A DNA stretch of 64,000 nt from Candidatus Nitrosymbiomonas proteolyticus (GTDB lineage: Bacteria; Armatimonadota; Fimbriimonadia; Fimbriimonadales; Fimbriimonadaceae). This document shows positions 44,568-54,176 of this stretch, one piece after another. The stretch spans positions 1 through 64,000 of the forward strand of contig AP021858.1 of assembly GCA_017347465.1 (NCBI GenBank), in the 5' to 3' direction. The notes below the pieces were generated by a model that was not told the origin of the DNA, made no database searches, and was given only the letters and a program-made list of their open reading frames with translations. Position 1 is the stretch's first letter. Every line of letters begins with the position of its first letter. The translations under genes and the position numbers were made by a program.

Positions 44568-45659
44568 TTAGAGCGTGCCGCGAAGCGCCTGTTCTCGCTC
44601 GATGGCTTCAAAGAGCGCCTTGAAATTGCCCTTTCCGAAGCTCTTGGCCCCTTTGCGCTGGATAATCTCATAAAACAGCGTGGGGCGGTCCGTGATCGGC
44701 TTAGTGAAGAGTTGAAGCAAGTAGCCGTCCTCATCACGGTCCACCAACACGCCCAATTCGGCCAGCTCCCGAATGTCTTCGTCGATGGCGCCCACTCTCT
44801 TGGGCAGTTCCTCATAGTACGTCTTGGGAACGTTCAGGAACTGGAGCCCACGGGCTCGCAGGCGGCTTACGGTGTGGATGATGTCGTCAGTGAGCAGAGC
44901 CACGTGCTGGACCCCTGCTCCTCCGAAGAACTCGAGGTACTCGTCGATTTGGCTCTTCTTCTTGCCCTCCGCAGGCTCATTGATCGGGAACTTCACCCGC
45001 TGGTTGCCGTTGGCCATCACCTTCGACATCAGCGCCGTGTACTCGGTCGAAATGTCCTTGTCGTCGAACGAGACCAACTGCTTGAACCCAAGAACGTCGG
45101 CGTAGAACCTGACCCATTCATTCATCTTTCCCAATTCGACGTTGCCCACGATGTGGTCCACGTCGATCAGGCCGAGCGGATCTCCGGGCTCGTGCATCCG
45201 CCGAAATCCAGGGAGAAAGTGGCCCTTGAAGTTGTCGCGGTTGAGAAGCGTGTGAATGACGTCGCCGTAGGTGTGGATGGAAGCGAGCCTGACCTCTCCC
45301 TCCTCATTCGAGAGCGTGAACGGCGCCCTCGCTGACCTTGCACCACGCTCGACGGCGGCGCTGTAGGCGGTATCGACATCGTCCACTTCAAAACAGATGT
45401 CTTGAACGAAATCGCCGTGCTGGGCGATGCTGGGCGCTTTCGGGTGCCCAGGGCGAATCGGGGCGGAAAATAGGAACTTGAGGTCCTGCTGCTGCACGAG
45501 GTAATCGACTTCGCTGGTGCTCCCGGTCTCGAGCCCTTGGAACCCGGTGATGTCGAATCCAAACGCGTGCTGGTAGAAGTACGCCGATTGGCGGGCGTTG
45601 TTGACATAGAATCGAACGTGGTCGATCCTTCGAATCGGAAAAATGTCTTGGCTCATCAT
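44568..45659 (-). CDS. hpd: 4-hydroxyphenylpyruvate dioxygenase
   Basis: Fe(II) enzyme converting 4-hydroxyphenylpyruvate to homogentisate in tyrosine breakdown. The 363-residue protein has two vicinal-oxygen-chelate halves. Ligand positions H169 (LIDVDHIVGNV), H252 (GAGVQHVALLTDDI) and E331 (FYEIIQRKG) are all present, as is the C-terminal GKGNFKALFEAIE segment. No hmgA homogentisate dioxygenase gene is adjacent. Confidence 0.95.
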   Translation of the reverse strand: MMSQDIFPIRRIDHVRFYVNNARQSAYFYQHAFGFDITGFQGLETGSTSEVDYLVQQQDLKFLFSAPIRPGHPKAPSIAQHGDFVQDICFEVDDVDTAYSAAVERGARSARAPFTLSNEEGEVRLASIHTYGDVIHTLLNRDNFKGHFLPGFRRMHEPGDPLGLIDVDHIVGNVELGKMNEWVRFYADVLGFKQLVSFDDKDISTEYTALMSKVMANGNQRVKFPINEPAEGKKKSQIDEYLEFFGGAGVQHVALLTDDIIHTVSRLRARGLQFLNVPKTYYEELPKRVGAIDEDIRELAELGVLVDRDEDGYLLQLFTKPITDRPTLFYEIIQRKGAKSFGKGNFKALFEAIEREQALRGTL

Positions 45660-45754
45660 CGTCGCCTCGTGATTGGATTCCTCCGCGACCCTCGCGGTCT
45701 ACGAGGAATATTATACTGATTCGTGCAGCATGGGAAGAGAGCGGCACGGACCGC

Positions 45755-46924
45755 CTACCGTGCTCTTTCGGCGGGTGGTTCGGAGGGTTTCTTCTCGGAG
45801 GCGCTGTGAACCGTGATCTCCTTCTTAGGTCCGAGGAGGCGCGAAAAGTCCAGCCCCACAAACCCCAGCACCATCACCAGGACCAGCACCAAGCCGATCG
45901 AGTGGACCCACGTTTGTACCGCGAACTTCAGCCTGCGCCCGCCCCTGAGAATCTCGACGAAGGCGATGCTCATTTGCCCGCCGTCGAGCGGAGGGATCGG
46001 CAATAGGTTGAAAATTCCGAGGGACATGCTGAGGAGTCCGGCGAAGGTGAGCGCCTCGGTCAAGCCCTGTTGCACCGTCGCCGAGATCAGCATGAAAATG
46101 GAGATCGGCCCGCCGCCCTCCGTTTTGATGCGGTTGGGGTTCTTCGCCATGCCGAAAAGACCCTCGACCATTTTCACGGGGTAGAGCGTCGCCTCCACTA
46201 CGGATTCGATCGGGCCAAGGCGCACCTTCTTGTGGCCCCATTGCGCTCCGATCTTGCCCTGCACCTTGCTTTCCATCGTGGGAAAGAGGTCGGGCCCCAA
46301 AACGGCGGTCGGCTCCGTATCCCGTTCGGGGGTCACACGAAACACCTGGCGCTCGCCGCCGCGATCCACGACAAACTCGAGTTCCTCGCCCGGCCGATCT
46401 CGCACGGCGGCGACGAGCTCATAGAAGGTGTTCACAGGTTGGGAGTCAACGCTAAGCACCCGGTCGTTCAGCCGGACTCCAGCCTTGAAAGCCGCCCCCT
46501 GCTCGACGATCATGCCGATCACAGGTTCATTGAGCGGCCGGTTCACCCCCGAGGCCGCAAACACCCCGGCAAGAATGAGGATCCCCGCGGCCAAGCTAAA
46601 CAGCGGCCCCGCGAGGAGAACCCAGAACCGGGACCATGGACCTCGGCTATAGAACCCATTGGGGATGTTGACTTCGCTCCCATCCTCTTGCGGCTCCATC
46701 CCCTTGATGCGAACAAACCCCCCGACGGGCCACGCGCGAATCGTGAATTCGCCCGCCGACTTCGAAGGGCGTCGGAGCAAGATGGGCCGACCGAGCCCAA
46801 TCGCGAACTCTTCGACTTCCATGCGGAAGAGCCTTGCGAACAAGTAGTGGCCGTACTCATGCGCTGCGACCAGCAGCGTGATCACGGTGATGAAGGCGAG
46901 TATCGAAATGGCGGCGGCCCACAT
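45755..46924 (-). CDS. rseP: RIP (site-2) metalloprotease RseP
   Basis: Intramembrane zinc protease that cleaves anti-sigma factors and signal peptide remnants. 389 residues: N-terminal membrane segment with zinc motif HEYGH (H22), a PDZ domain (about 125-190, GVRLNDRVLSVDSQPV), and the NLLPIPPLDGG motif in the C-terminal membrane part. The ATG at 46924 is 2 nt after the dxr stop and removes an untypical 10-residue extension. The order dxr-rseP is common. Confidence 0.94.
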   Translation of the reverse strand: MWAAAISILAFITVITLLVAAHEYGHYLFARLFRMEVEEFAIGLGRPILLRRPSKSAGEFTIRAWPVGGFVRIKGMEPQEDGSEVNIPNGFYSRGPWSRFWVLLAGPLFSLAAGILILAGVFAASGVNRPLNEPVIGMIVEQGAAFKAGVRLNDRVLSVDSQPVNTFYELVAAVRDRPGEELEFVVDRGGERQVFRVTPERDTEPTAVLGPDLFPTMESKVQGKIGAQWGHKKVRLGPIESVVEATLYPVKMVEGLFGMAKNPNRIKTEGGGPISIFMLISATVQQGLTEALTFAGLLSMSLGIFNLLPIPPLDGGQMSIAFVEILRGGRRLKFAVQTWVHSIGLVLVLVMVLGFVGLDFSRLLGPKKEITVHSASEKKPSEPPAERAR

Positions 46925-46926
46925 AG

Positions 46927-48057
46927 TTACACTTTCTCGCCGGCGCGGACGCATTCCGCGTCGACGAATTCACGCGCCCATCGGTCCGACTCCAAAATCG
47001 ACTCCAAGCTCGTACGGACAGGTTCGTGCGCATTCATCGCGCGCTCGACACATTCTGCAATACGCAAGAAACCGATCTGGCGGTTCAAGAACGCCCGAAC
47101 GGCCCGTTCGTTGGCCGCGTTCATCACGCACGGCATCGTCCCCCCAATCCGAAGGCTCTCCCTGGCGAGGACGGGGCAGCGGAACGTCTCGTAATCGGGC
47201 GCCTCGAAGGTCAGATTCGGCGTCTCGACCGGGCTCCAAGGCCGCAACGAGTTCGGAACTCGCTCGGGGTGCAGAAGAGCATACTGGATGGGAAGCCGCA
47301 TGTCGGGCCAGCCCAATTGCGCGACGACGCTGCCATCCATGAACTCCACCATCGAATGCACGATGCTTTGGGGATGCACCACCACCTCGACGCGTTCGAT
47401 GGGGATCCCGAACAGCCAACGGGCCTCGATCATTTCCAAGCCCTTGTTCATCAAGGTTGCTGAGTCGACGGTGATCTTCCCACCCATGTTCCAGGTCGGA
47501 TGGTTCAGCGTAGCCTCCAAGGAGACGTCGCGCAGGTCGGACTGGGTCTTCCCACGGAACGGTCCCCCGCTTGCCGTGAGGATCAGCTTGGAGACTTGAT
47601 CCGGCGAAGACCCCTGAAGGCATTGGAAGATGGCCGAATGCTCGCTATCGATCGGAGTCAGCTTGACGCCCGTTCGCTCGACCAAGGGCATCACGATCTC
47701 GCCGGCCGCGACGAGCACCTCTTTACTGGCCAAAGCGATCTGCTTCCCGGCTTCGATGGCCCTCAGCGTAGGCACGAGGCCGATCACTCCCGCGACGCTG
47801 ACAACCACGATGTCCACATCCGGATCGCAGGCGAGATCGCACACCGCTTCGAGCCCCGACGGGATCGAGTCGTCGAGGCCGTTTTCGTAAAGCGCCAGTC
47901 GGCCAACTCCCCAACGCGCGGATTGTTCCTTGAGCTTGCCTGCGCTTCGACTTGCCGCCAAACCGACGACCCGCAATCGGTCGGGATGCTGCGACACAAC
48001 ATCGAGCGTCTGGACGCCGATGCTGCCCGTGCTACCCAGGACCGCAACCCTCTTCAC
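46927..48057 (-). CDS. dxr: 1-deoxy-D-xylulose-5-phosphate reductoisomerase
   Basis: NADPH-dependent second step of the MEP isoprenoid pathway. Motifs: VAVLGSTGSIGVQTL (dinucleotide site), LASKEVLVAAGE, the metal/substrate-binding PIDSEHSAIFQCL, SGGPFRG, and NHPTWNMGGKITVDSATLMNKGLE. The GTG start at 48057 gives 376 residues, the usual size. Longer ATG starts reach into the divergent lysA start and add a non-family tail. Confidence 0.94.
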   Translation of the reverse strand: MKRVAVLGSTGSIGVQTLDVVSQHPDRLRVVGLAASRSAGKLKEQSARWGVGRLALYENGLDDSIPSGLEAVCDLACDPDVDIVVVSVAGVIGLVPTLRAIEAGKQIALASKEVLVAAGEIVMPLVERTGVKLTPIDSEHSAIFQCLQGSSPDQVSKLILTASGGPFRGKTQSDLRDVSLEATLNHPTWNMGGKITVDSATLMNKGLEMIEARWLFGIPIERVEVVVHPQSIVHSMVEFMDGSVVAQLGWPDMRLPIQYALLHPERVPNSLRPWSPVETPNLTFEAPDYETFRCPVLARESLRIGGTMPCVMNAANERAVRAFLNRQIGFLRIAECVERAMNAHEPVRTSLESILESDRWAREFVDAECVRAGEKV

Positions 48058-48142
48058 GGGCCGCAGTTTATCCGTTCGAGCCGCGAACTGGCCGCGACCC
48101 GGTCCTTTCGGCAAGCCGGACACCGTGCAATAATCAGGGTTC

Positions 48143-49462
48143 ATGCCAACTGCAGATGCCACGGACCTTAGGTTCCGTTTGACCGAGGAGCAGGCGCGAC
48201 GACTGGCAACGGAGTTTGGAACGCCCCTGTACGTCCTCGACGAAACCTCTCTCCGTGAGAGGATTCGCGAGTTCGTCGTAGCCGCTCGGCGAGCCTATGC
48301 GAACTCACAGGTGTCGTATGCATCAAAGGCCAACAGCACCTTGGCAGTGCTCGCCATCGCCCATCAAGAGGGTTGCTCGATCGACGTCGCAAGCGAAGGG
48401 GAGTTCCGCGCGGCGCTTGCGGCAGGCGTCCCCCCTCAAGCGTGCCACCTGCACGGGAACAACAAGTCGAGGCAGGAGTTGAGCTTTGCCATCGAGCACG
48501 GCATCGGGGCGATCGTGATCGACCATTTCGACGAGATCGAGATGCTGAAGGCGCTCGCTTCGAAAGCCCCTCAATGCCCCCAAGTCTTGCTCCGACTCGC
48601 GCCCGGAGTCGATCCCAAAACTCACGAGAAGATTGCAACGGGCCAGGCTGATACCAAGTTCGGATTCAACATCGCCGACGGCGCAGCGCTCCGAGCCGTC
48701 GAGCAGACTCTGAGGGCCAACTTGCCGCTCGCGGGATTTCATTGCCACGTAGGCTCTCAACTGATGGACTCGGAAGCCCAGACTTCGGGCGCAGAACTGA
48801 TCGCCAGGTTCGCCATAGAGGCCAAAGCCACGCTCGGGTTCGTGGCCACGGTATTGAACGTCGGGGGAGGCCTTGGCGTCCGCTACACGGACTCAGATCG
48901 TCCTGAGCCTGTGGACTTGTTCTGTCAGAACATCGCCGCCACCGTCAGGGCCACCCTAAAGGGCTCGGGCATCGACCCGATCCTTATTTTCGAACCCGGC
49001 CGGTCTCTCGTGGCGGAGTCCGGCGTCACGCTCTACACCGTTGGAGTCGTAAAGACCGTGCTCGTAAGCGCGGGCAAGACCCGTACCTATGTCGCGGTCG
49101 ACGGTGGTCTGAGCGACAACCCTCGTCCCGCCATATATGGAGCAAGGTACAGCATCGAGCGAGTGGCCCCACCGTCCGCAGGCCCGATGCGAGTCGTCAC
49201 CGTCAGCGGGCGGCACTGCGAAACCGACCGCCTGATCGCCGAAGCCTCCCTGCCCGAAGATATCGCGCCAGGAAACCTGGTCCAAGTCCTCACGACCGGC
49301 GCCTATGCGAGTTCGATGGCGAGCAACTACAATCGCTATCCTCGGCCGGCTACAGTTCTTGTTCGCCCTGACGGCGAATTCTGTACGGTCCAAGTACGCG
49401 AGACGTTTGACTCGATGCTGGCAAGAGAGGTGGTCCCTGAAGACCTGAGGAGGAAGGGCTGA
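48143..49462 (+). CDS. lysA: Diaminopimelate decarboxylase
   Basis: PLP enzyme that makes lysine from meso-diaminopimelate. 439 residues of fold-type III: PLP lysine K62 in VSYASKANST, HCHVGSQ, GGGLGVRYTD, EPGRSLVAESG and the CETDRLIAEASLPE segment that stands for the family's CExxD motif. Its end overlaps the next start (TGATG). Confidence 0.94.
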   Translation: MPTADATDLRFRLTEEQARRLATEFGTPLYVLDETSLRERIREFVVAARRAYANSQVSYASKANSTLAVLAIAHQEGCSIDVASEGEFRAALAAGVPPQACHLHGNNKSRQELSFAIEHGIGAIVIDHFDEIEMLKALASKAPQCPQVLLRLAPGVDPKTHEKIATGQADTKFGFNIADGAALRAVEQTLRANLPLAGFHCHVGSQLMDSEAQTSGAELIARFAIEAKATLGFVATVLNVGGGLGVRYTDSDRPEPVDLFCQNIAATVRATLKGSGIDPILIFEPGRSLVAESGVTLYTVGVVKTVLVSAGKTRTYVAVDGGLSDNPRPAIYGARYSIERVAPPSAGPMRVVTVSGRHCETDRLIAEASLPEDIAPGNLVQVLTTGAYASSMASNYNRYPRPATVLVRPDGEFCTVQVRETFDSMLAREVVPEDLRRKG

Positions 49463-50133
49463 TGGGCGACGTCTCCATGCTGTTCATTGTCTGCGTCATC
49501 CCCGTCATCTTGATCTCGGTTGCGCTCCACGAGTTCGCCCACGCTAAGATGGCCGACCTCGCGGGGGACCCCACACCCCGCTTCTATGGACGGGTCACTC
49601 TCAACCCCCTCGCTCATCTCGATCCCCTAGGGACCGTCATGATTGTGATCACGGTGCTGTCGGGCTTTGGAATCGGCTGGGGCAAGCCTGTTCCTGTGAA
49701 TCCCAGTCGGATGAAGAACCCCCGGTGGGATCATTTCGCCTCGGTCGCCGCCGGTCCTCTCTCCAACGTGCTTCAAGCAACCGTCTATGCCGTCATCGCT
49801 CGGCTGCTGATGACGACGGGGGTCTTGGCGCCCCAACAACTCTTCGATCCCTTGAATCCCCTCTCGATCATTCTGGTCATGGGGGTTGTGATCAACATTG
49901 GGCTTGCGCTCTTTAACATGATCCCGTTGGGACCGCTCGACGGACACTGGATCGTAGGCGCGTTCTTGCCCGAACGCCAGCGGATCCAGTGGTACGCGTG
50001 GAACCGAAACTATGGCGGGTTTCTCTTTCTCGCGCTGATCATTTTGGGCCAGGTCTTCCCCGATTTCGATGTCATCGAGAAGGTCTTTACCCCGCTCTAC
50101 CCTCGCATTCTCCAGTTCTTCTTCGGGCTTTAG
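49462..50133 (+). CDS. Site-2 protease family membrane protein
   Basis: 223 residues, 5-6 membrane segments, zinc motif HEFAH (H23) and the DPLGT motif, then FNMIPLGPLDGHWIVGAFLP, which supplies the third zinc ligand (D). It lacks a PDZ domain, unlike RseP, and matches the YwhC/Rv-type short S2P group. It starts inside the lysA stop. RBS: GAGGAGGAAGG. Confidence 0.9.
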   Translation: MGDVSMLFIVCVIPVILISVALHEFAHAKMADLAGDPTPRFYGRVTLNPLAHLDPLGTVMIVITVLSGFGIGWGKPVPVNPSRMKNPRWDHFASVAAGPLSNVLQATVYAVIARLLMTTGVLAPQQLFDPLNPLSIILVMGVVINIGLALFNMIPLGPLDGHWIVGAFLPERQRIQWYAWNRNYGGFLFLALIILGQVFPDFDVIEKVFTPLYPRILQFFFGL

Positions 50134-50137
50134 ACTT

Positions 50138-51136
50138 ATGAAGCAACGAATCCTCAGCGGAATGCAACCGACCAACCCCAGGCTCCACCTCGGGAACTAC
50201 GAAGGCGCGCTCAGGAACTGGGTGGACCTCCAAAAACGGTACAAGATGTACTGCTGCGTGGTCGATTGGCACGCGCTGACGACCCTGTTCGAAAGCCCGC
50301 AGGAAATCGCCCAGAACTCCCGCGAGGTCGCCAAAGACTACGTAGCGGCGGGCATCGACCCGAGTCGCTCGTCGGTGTTCATTCAGTCGCACGTAAAGGA
50401 ACACGCCGAGCTTCACTTGCTTCTGAGCATGGTCACTCCTCTCGGCTGGCTCGAACGGGTCCCGACCTATAAGGAAAAGAAGCTGCAGCTCAAATCGGAA
50501 GGCGAGCCCTATGGACTCCTCGGCTACCCGGTGCTGCAAGCCGCGGACATCCTGCTGTATCGTCCGGCCGGGGTTCCCGTGGGACGCGACCAGGCTCCGC
50601 ACCTGGAGATCACGCGCGAGATCGCCCGGCGCTTCAATTTTCTGTACGGAGAGACCTTTCCGGAGTTCGAGAGTATGATTCCCTCCGACGAACTCAGGGC
50701 CAAACTCCCAGGACTCGACGCGGATGAATCGGGGCAGATTCGCAAAATGTCTAAGTCCTACGGCAACTGCATTTACCTCAACGAAAGCGAGGATGAGACT
50801 GCCGAGAAGATTCGAGGCGCATTCACAACCCCGACGAAGATGCGAAAGACCGACCCCGGAGTACCCGAGGGCTGCGCGGTCTGCCAGTACCTACGGGTGT
50901 ACTCCCCCAAGTGGGAAGTGCAATGGGAAGAGGATCGCCAGGGTCTGCGCGGGTGTATGCAGAACAAGCGCGAACTGACCGAGATTCTCAATGAGTACCT
51001 CCGGCCGATCCGCGAACGAAGAAAGCAGATATCCGACGCCGACATCGAAGGGATATTGAAGCAAGGAGCGGAGGAAGCGCGCGAGTTCGCGGTCGAAACG
51101 ATGGACCTCGTTCGGGGAGCCATGGGCCTCCGCTGA
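50138..51136 (+). CDS. trpS: Tryptophan-tRNA ligase
   Basis: Charges tRNA-Trp. 332 residues: class I synthetase with SGMQPTNPRLHLGNYEGAL (HIGH-type site) and KMSKSYGN (KMSKS). The segment VGRDQAPHLEITREIARRFN is typical of TrpS. The ATG at 50138 starts directly with MKQRILSG; an upstream ATG (50069) reads through the neighbour. Confidence 0.95.
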   Translation: MKQRILSGMQPTNPRLHLGNYEGALRNWVDLQKRYKMYCCVVDWHALTTLFESPQEIAQNSREVAKDYVAAGIDPSRSSVFIQSHVKEHAELHLLLSMVTPLGWLERVPTYKEKKLQLKSEGEPYGLLGYPVLQAADILLYRPAGVPVGRDQAPHLEITREIARRFNFLYGETFPEFESMIPSDELRAKLPGLDADESGQIRKMSKSYGNCIYLNESEDETAEKIRGAFTTPTKMRKTDPGVPEGCAVCQYLRVYSPKWEVQWEEDRQGLRGCMQNKRELTEILNEYLRPIRERRKQISDADIEGILKQGAEEAREFAVETMDLVRGAMGLR

Positions 51137-51213
51137 CGGGAACCGCCGAAAGGGCGTAGCCTAGTAGACGGGGAACGGAGAACACGGCGGACGAGAACGA
51201 CATCTTAGTACCA

Positions 51214-52029
51214 ATGGAAATGGAAACATCGACGAGAGCACCGAAACCGACAAGCACCCCGCTCCAAGACATCCGCGCGATCTTCTTCGACCTGGACGAT
51301 ACGCTTTGCGCCTACTGGGAAGCCGCGCGCAAAGGCCTCGAAATCGCCTTCGCCGAGTTCGCCCCAGGGCAATGGTCGGTGGACGACATGATCGCGAAGT
51401 GGGCTGAGGCGTTTCGGCCGTTCTCGAAGTCGATCAAGGACTCCGACTGGTACCCGGACTACCTCAAGTCCGGCGAGCCGACACGAACCGAACAGATGCG
51501 AAGGACCCTCGAACTTTGTGGGGTCACCGATTCAAACTTGGCGGCACGGCTTTCGGAACGATATGCCCAGGCTCGCGACCAAAATCTAAGGCTCTTCCCA
51601 GATGCCGTTGCGGTTCTTGATGCTATTCGAGGGAACTACCTGCTGGGATTGATTACGAATGGCCCCGCCGACGTGCAACGTCAGGAGATTGAAACGCTAG
51701 GAATCGAGGGCTATTTTGACTTTATCCTAATCGAAGGGGAAATGGGCCACGGCAAGCCTCACCCCAGGGTCTTGCAGAGAGCTGAGAAGCTTTCTGGATG
51801 CAAACCTCATCAAATCCTGTTTGTTGGCAATAGCTACCGCCATGATGTCCGACCCGCCATCGAGGCAGGTTGGCGTAGCGTCTGGATTCGCCGCGATTCG
51901 GATGTCCCCCCAAGCGCCAGGGGGCAGAGCGAGTCTCCCGAGGAGAAGCCGATCGGCGGCCCAGAGCCCGATTTCATCGTCGGGGACCTCACCGAACTCA
52001 CTGTGCTGCTGCCCGCTCCAAGGCCCTAA
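51214..52029 (+). CDS. HAD superfamily hydrolase
   Basis: 271 residues with all four HAD motifs: FFDLDDTLCAYW (nucleophile D), LITNGPA, K in MGHGKPHPRV and FVGNSYRHDVRPAIEAG. A cap domain lies between motifs I and II. This pattern is that of the YjjG/L-2-haloacid dehalogenase-like group. Substrate unknown. Confidence 0.9.
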   Translation: MEMETSTRAPKPTSTPLQDIRAIFFDLDDTLCAYWEAARKGLEIAFAEFAPGQWSVDDMIAKWAEAFRPFSKSIKDSDWYPDYLKSGEPTRTEQMRRTLELCGVTDSNLAARLSERYAQARDQNLRLFPDAVAVLDAIRGNYLLGLITNGPADVQRQEIETLGIEGYFDFILIEGEMGHGKPHPRVLQRAEKLSGCKPHQILFVGNSYRHDVRPAIEAGWRSVWIRRDSDVPPSARGQSESPEEKPIGGPEPDFIVGDLTELTVLLPAPRP

Positions 52030-52048
52030 CCTCAGGTACAACGGGCAC

Positions 52049-53020
52049 ATGCTGCTCGTCGCCACCCTTGGCTTGACGCTCGCGGTCAAGGCCGACTTCG
52101 TCGTCCGTCCGTTCTACGTCTATCCTTCGGACCAGCCGATGCATCCCGAGTATGTACGGTCGATCGAGTCGCTGGTATTGGAGATTCAGGAGTGGTATCG
52201 CGAGCGGGTAGGGACCTCATTCCAACTCGAGCCCTTGAAGGTCGTCAAGGGCCGGAATTACCTCGAAATGCGCGCGGGCAAGAACCCGACTCAAGTACAG
52301 ATCGACGACCTCCAACTTCTGCCGAATTGGTGGGAGAGCCTCCAGTCCATTACGAACGGCCCTCAATCTAAGACCGTGTATTGGGTCTTCGCCCAAGGCG
52401 GCGGGGGGTTTGCCGGGGCGAATCTGTGGGGCGACTACCAAGGGTTTGCGACGTTTGGCGATTGGGTGCTCGAACCCATAAGCGGGGTGCGGGAGCCCAA
52501 AGCGATCCACTCAGGCTTTGCGACGTGGCAAGTTCAGGGCGGCACCCCGAAGGGCACGACCGTCCATGAACTTGGGCACGCCTTCGGGCTTCATCATCCC
52601 GACAAGTACAAAGGCATGTCGATCATGCGTTGGCATGGTGACTACCCAGACACGGGGCTGCTGCCGCACGAGGTGATGATCCTCAGAAACAGCCCGTTCT
52701 TCGTGAGCAACGCCTACGAAGCGGATGCGCCGTGGCTCGACTTCGAAAACCCTGACGTCGTTCGCACAGGACAGACGCTAGTTCTTCGAGGCAAGAGACT
52801 CCGCGCGGGAGATGAGATCGAGTTTCGATGGACCACCTCCCCACTCGACTCGAAAACGGCCCTCACAGAGAGGTTCGAGAAGGTTCGGTGCGAAGTCCTG
52901 AGCGACACCGAAGCGAAGGTGACGGTTCCGCTGTCGGCGGGCCCCGGATTCGTTCGGGTGTGGCGCGGAACCAAGAAGGGCAATGCAGTCCCGGTCAATG
53001 TCTACCCCCTTGAAGAGTAG
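52049..53020 (+). CDS. Exported zinc metalloprotease-like protein with IPT/Ig-like tail
   Basis: 323 residues from the ATG at 52049, with a short signal (LLVATLGLTLAVKA). It contains HELGHAFGLHHPDKYKG, the extended zinc motif HExxHxxGxxHxD, and a Met (SIMRWHGD) close behind. An IPT-like domain (about 225-323, FENPDVVRTGQTLVLRGKRL) follows. A second protein with the same zinc motif occurs at 4502-7234. Confidence 0.8.
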   Translation: MLLVATLGLTLAVKADFVVRPFYVYPSDQPMHPEYVRSIESLVLEIQEWYRERVGTSFQLEPLKVVKGRNYLEMRAGKNPTQVQIDDLQLLPNWWESLQSITNGPQSKTVYWVFAQGGGGFAGANLWGDYQGFATFGDWVLEPISGVREPKAIHSGFATWQVQGGTPKGTTVHELGHAFGLHHPDKYKGMSIMRWHGDYPDTGLLPHEVMILRNSPFFVSNAYEADAPWLDFENPDVVRTGQTLVLRGKRLRAGDEIEFRWTTSPLDSKTALTERFEKVRCEVLSDTEAKVTVPLSAGPGFVRVWRGTKKGNAVPVNVYPLEE

Positions 53021-53042
53021 CCCGACGGTACAATCGAACCGA

Positions 53043-54173
53043 ATGGCCGCTACAGGGACACTCGACACAAACACCATCGCCGCCAAGGTTCAAGAAGGCG
53101 ATCGGATTTCGGCAGAAGACGCGCTGTTCCTTTTCCAGCACGCTTCGCCGCTCGAACTCTCGGCTCTCGCCACATTACGCCGCGAGCAATCCGCACCGGG
53201 CAGGACGATCAGCTATATCGTCGGGAGGATTCTCAATTACACCAACGTCTGCTGGGTGAGGTGCAAGTTCTGCGCGTTTTACCGCGTGCCCAACCACCCC
53301 GAAGGTTACGTGCTGTCGGATGACGACATCTTAGAGAAGGTCGGCCATACGGTCGCGACCGCTTATGAACTCGACCGGCATCTTGGCGTCCCCGAAGGAA
53401 CCGACCGAGCAGAATCGGTCGAGATCCTGTTCCAGGGTGGGCTCAACCCCAAGCTCAAGCTCGACTACTACGAAGGCATCTTCCGCAAGATCAAGGAGCG
53501 GTTCCCGGAGGTCATCCTTCACGCGCTCTCGCCTGCCGAAATCATTTACATCGCGCACATTTCGAAGGTCACTCTCGAAAACTGCCTCGTGAGGCTCAAG
53601 GACGCCGGGTTGCATTCGATTCCGGGCGCGGGAGGCGAGATTCTGGTCGATCGCGTTCGGAGCCTGATCGCCCCTTACAAGGACACGACCGAGGAGTGGC
53701 TCGCGTGCATGAGAACGGCGTCGAAACTTGGCATCCGCAGCACGGCGAGCATGATGTTCGGCCACGTCGAGACCTTGGAAGACCGAGTCGAACACCTGCA
53801 GCGCATCCGCGACCTTCAAGACGAGTGCGCGCCGTTCCGCGCGTTCATTACATGGAGCTTTCAACCGGAAGACACCCAACTCCCGATCCCGCACAAAGCG
53901 TCGGGCTGGGACTACCTCCGCACGCTCGCCGTATCGCGCATCTTCCTCGACAACATCCCCAATGTGCAGCTCTCGATCCTCACGCAAGGGCCGAAAATCG
54001 CTCAGCTTGGGCTCGCTTATGGGGCGAACGACTTCGGTTCGATCATGATCGAAGAGAACGTCGTTTCCGCCGCAGGCAACAAGTTCATCTTGAGCGCGAG
54101 CGAATTCGAACGGTTGATTCGCGACGCAGGATACGCGCCCCGAAGGCGAAACACGCGCTACGAACTGATCTGA
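53043..54173 (+). CDS. mqnC: Cyclic dehypoxanthine futalosine synthase (radical SAM, MqnC-like)
   Basis: Radical SAM step of the futalosine route to menaquinone. 376 residues with the [4Fe-4S] motif CWVRCKFC (C70, C74, C77) in NYTNVCWVRCKFCAFYR, QGGLNPKLKLDYYE, and ITWSFQPEDTQLP, a segment typical of MqnC and not MqnE. The ATG at 53043 gives the family start. No other mqn gene is in the window. Confidence 0.92.
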   Translation: MAATGTLDTNTIAAKVQEGDRISAEDALFLFQHASPLELSALATLRREQSAPGRTISYIVGRILNYTNVCWVRCKFCAFYRVPNHPEGYVLSDDDILEKVGHTVATAYELDRHLGVPEGTDRAESVEILFQGGLNPKLKLDYYEGIFRKIKERFPEVILHALSPAEIIYIAHISKVTLENCLVRLKDAGLHSIPGAGGEILVDRVRSLIAPYKDTTEEWLACMRTASKLGIRSTASMMFGHVETLEDRVEHLQRIRDLQDECAPFRAFITWSFQPEDTQLPIPHKASGWDYLRTLAVSRIFLDNIPNVQLSILTQGPKIAQLGLAYGANDFGSIMIEENVVSAAGNKFILSASEFERLIRDAGYAPRRRNTRYELI

Positions 54174-54176
54174 GGT

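Noticed and set aside
48058-48162. Longer dxr start with 35 more residues
   Set aside because: The extension overlaps the start of divergent lysA and does not look like the family N-terminus.
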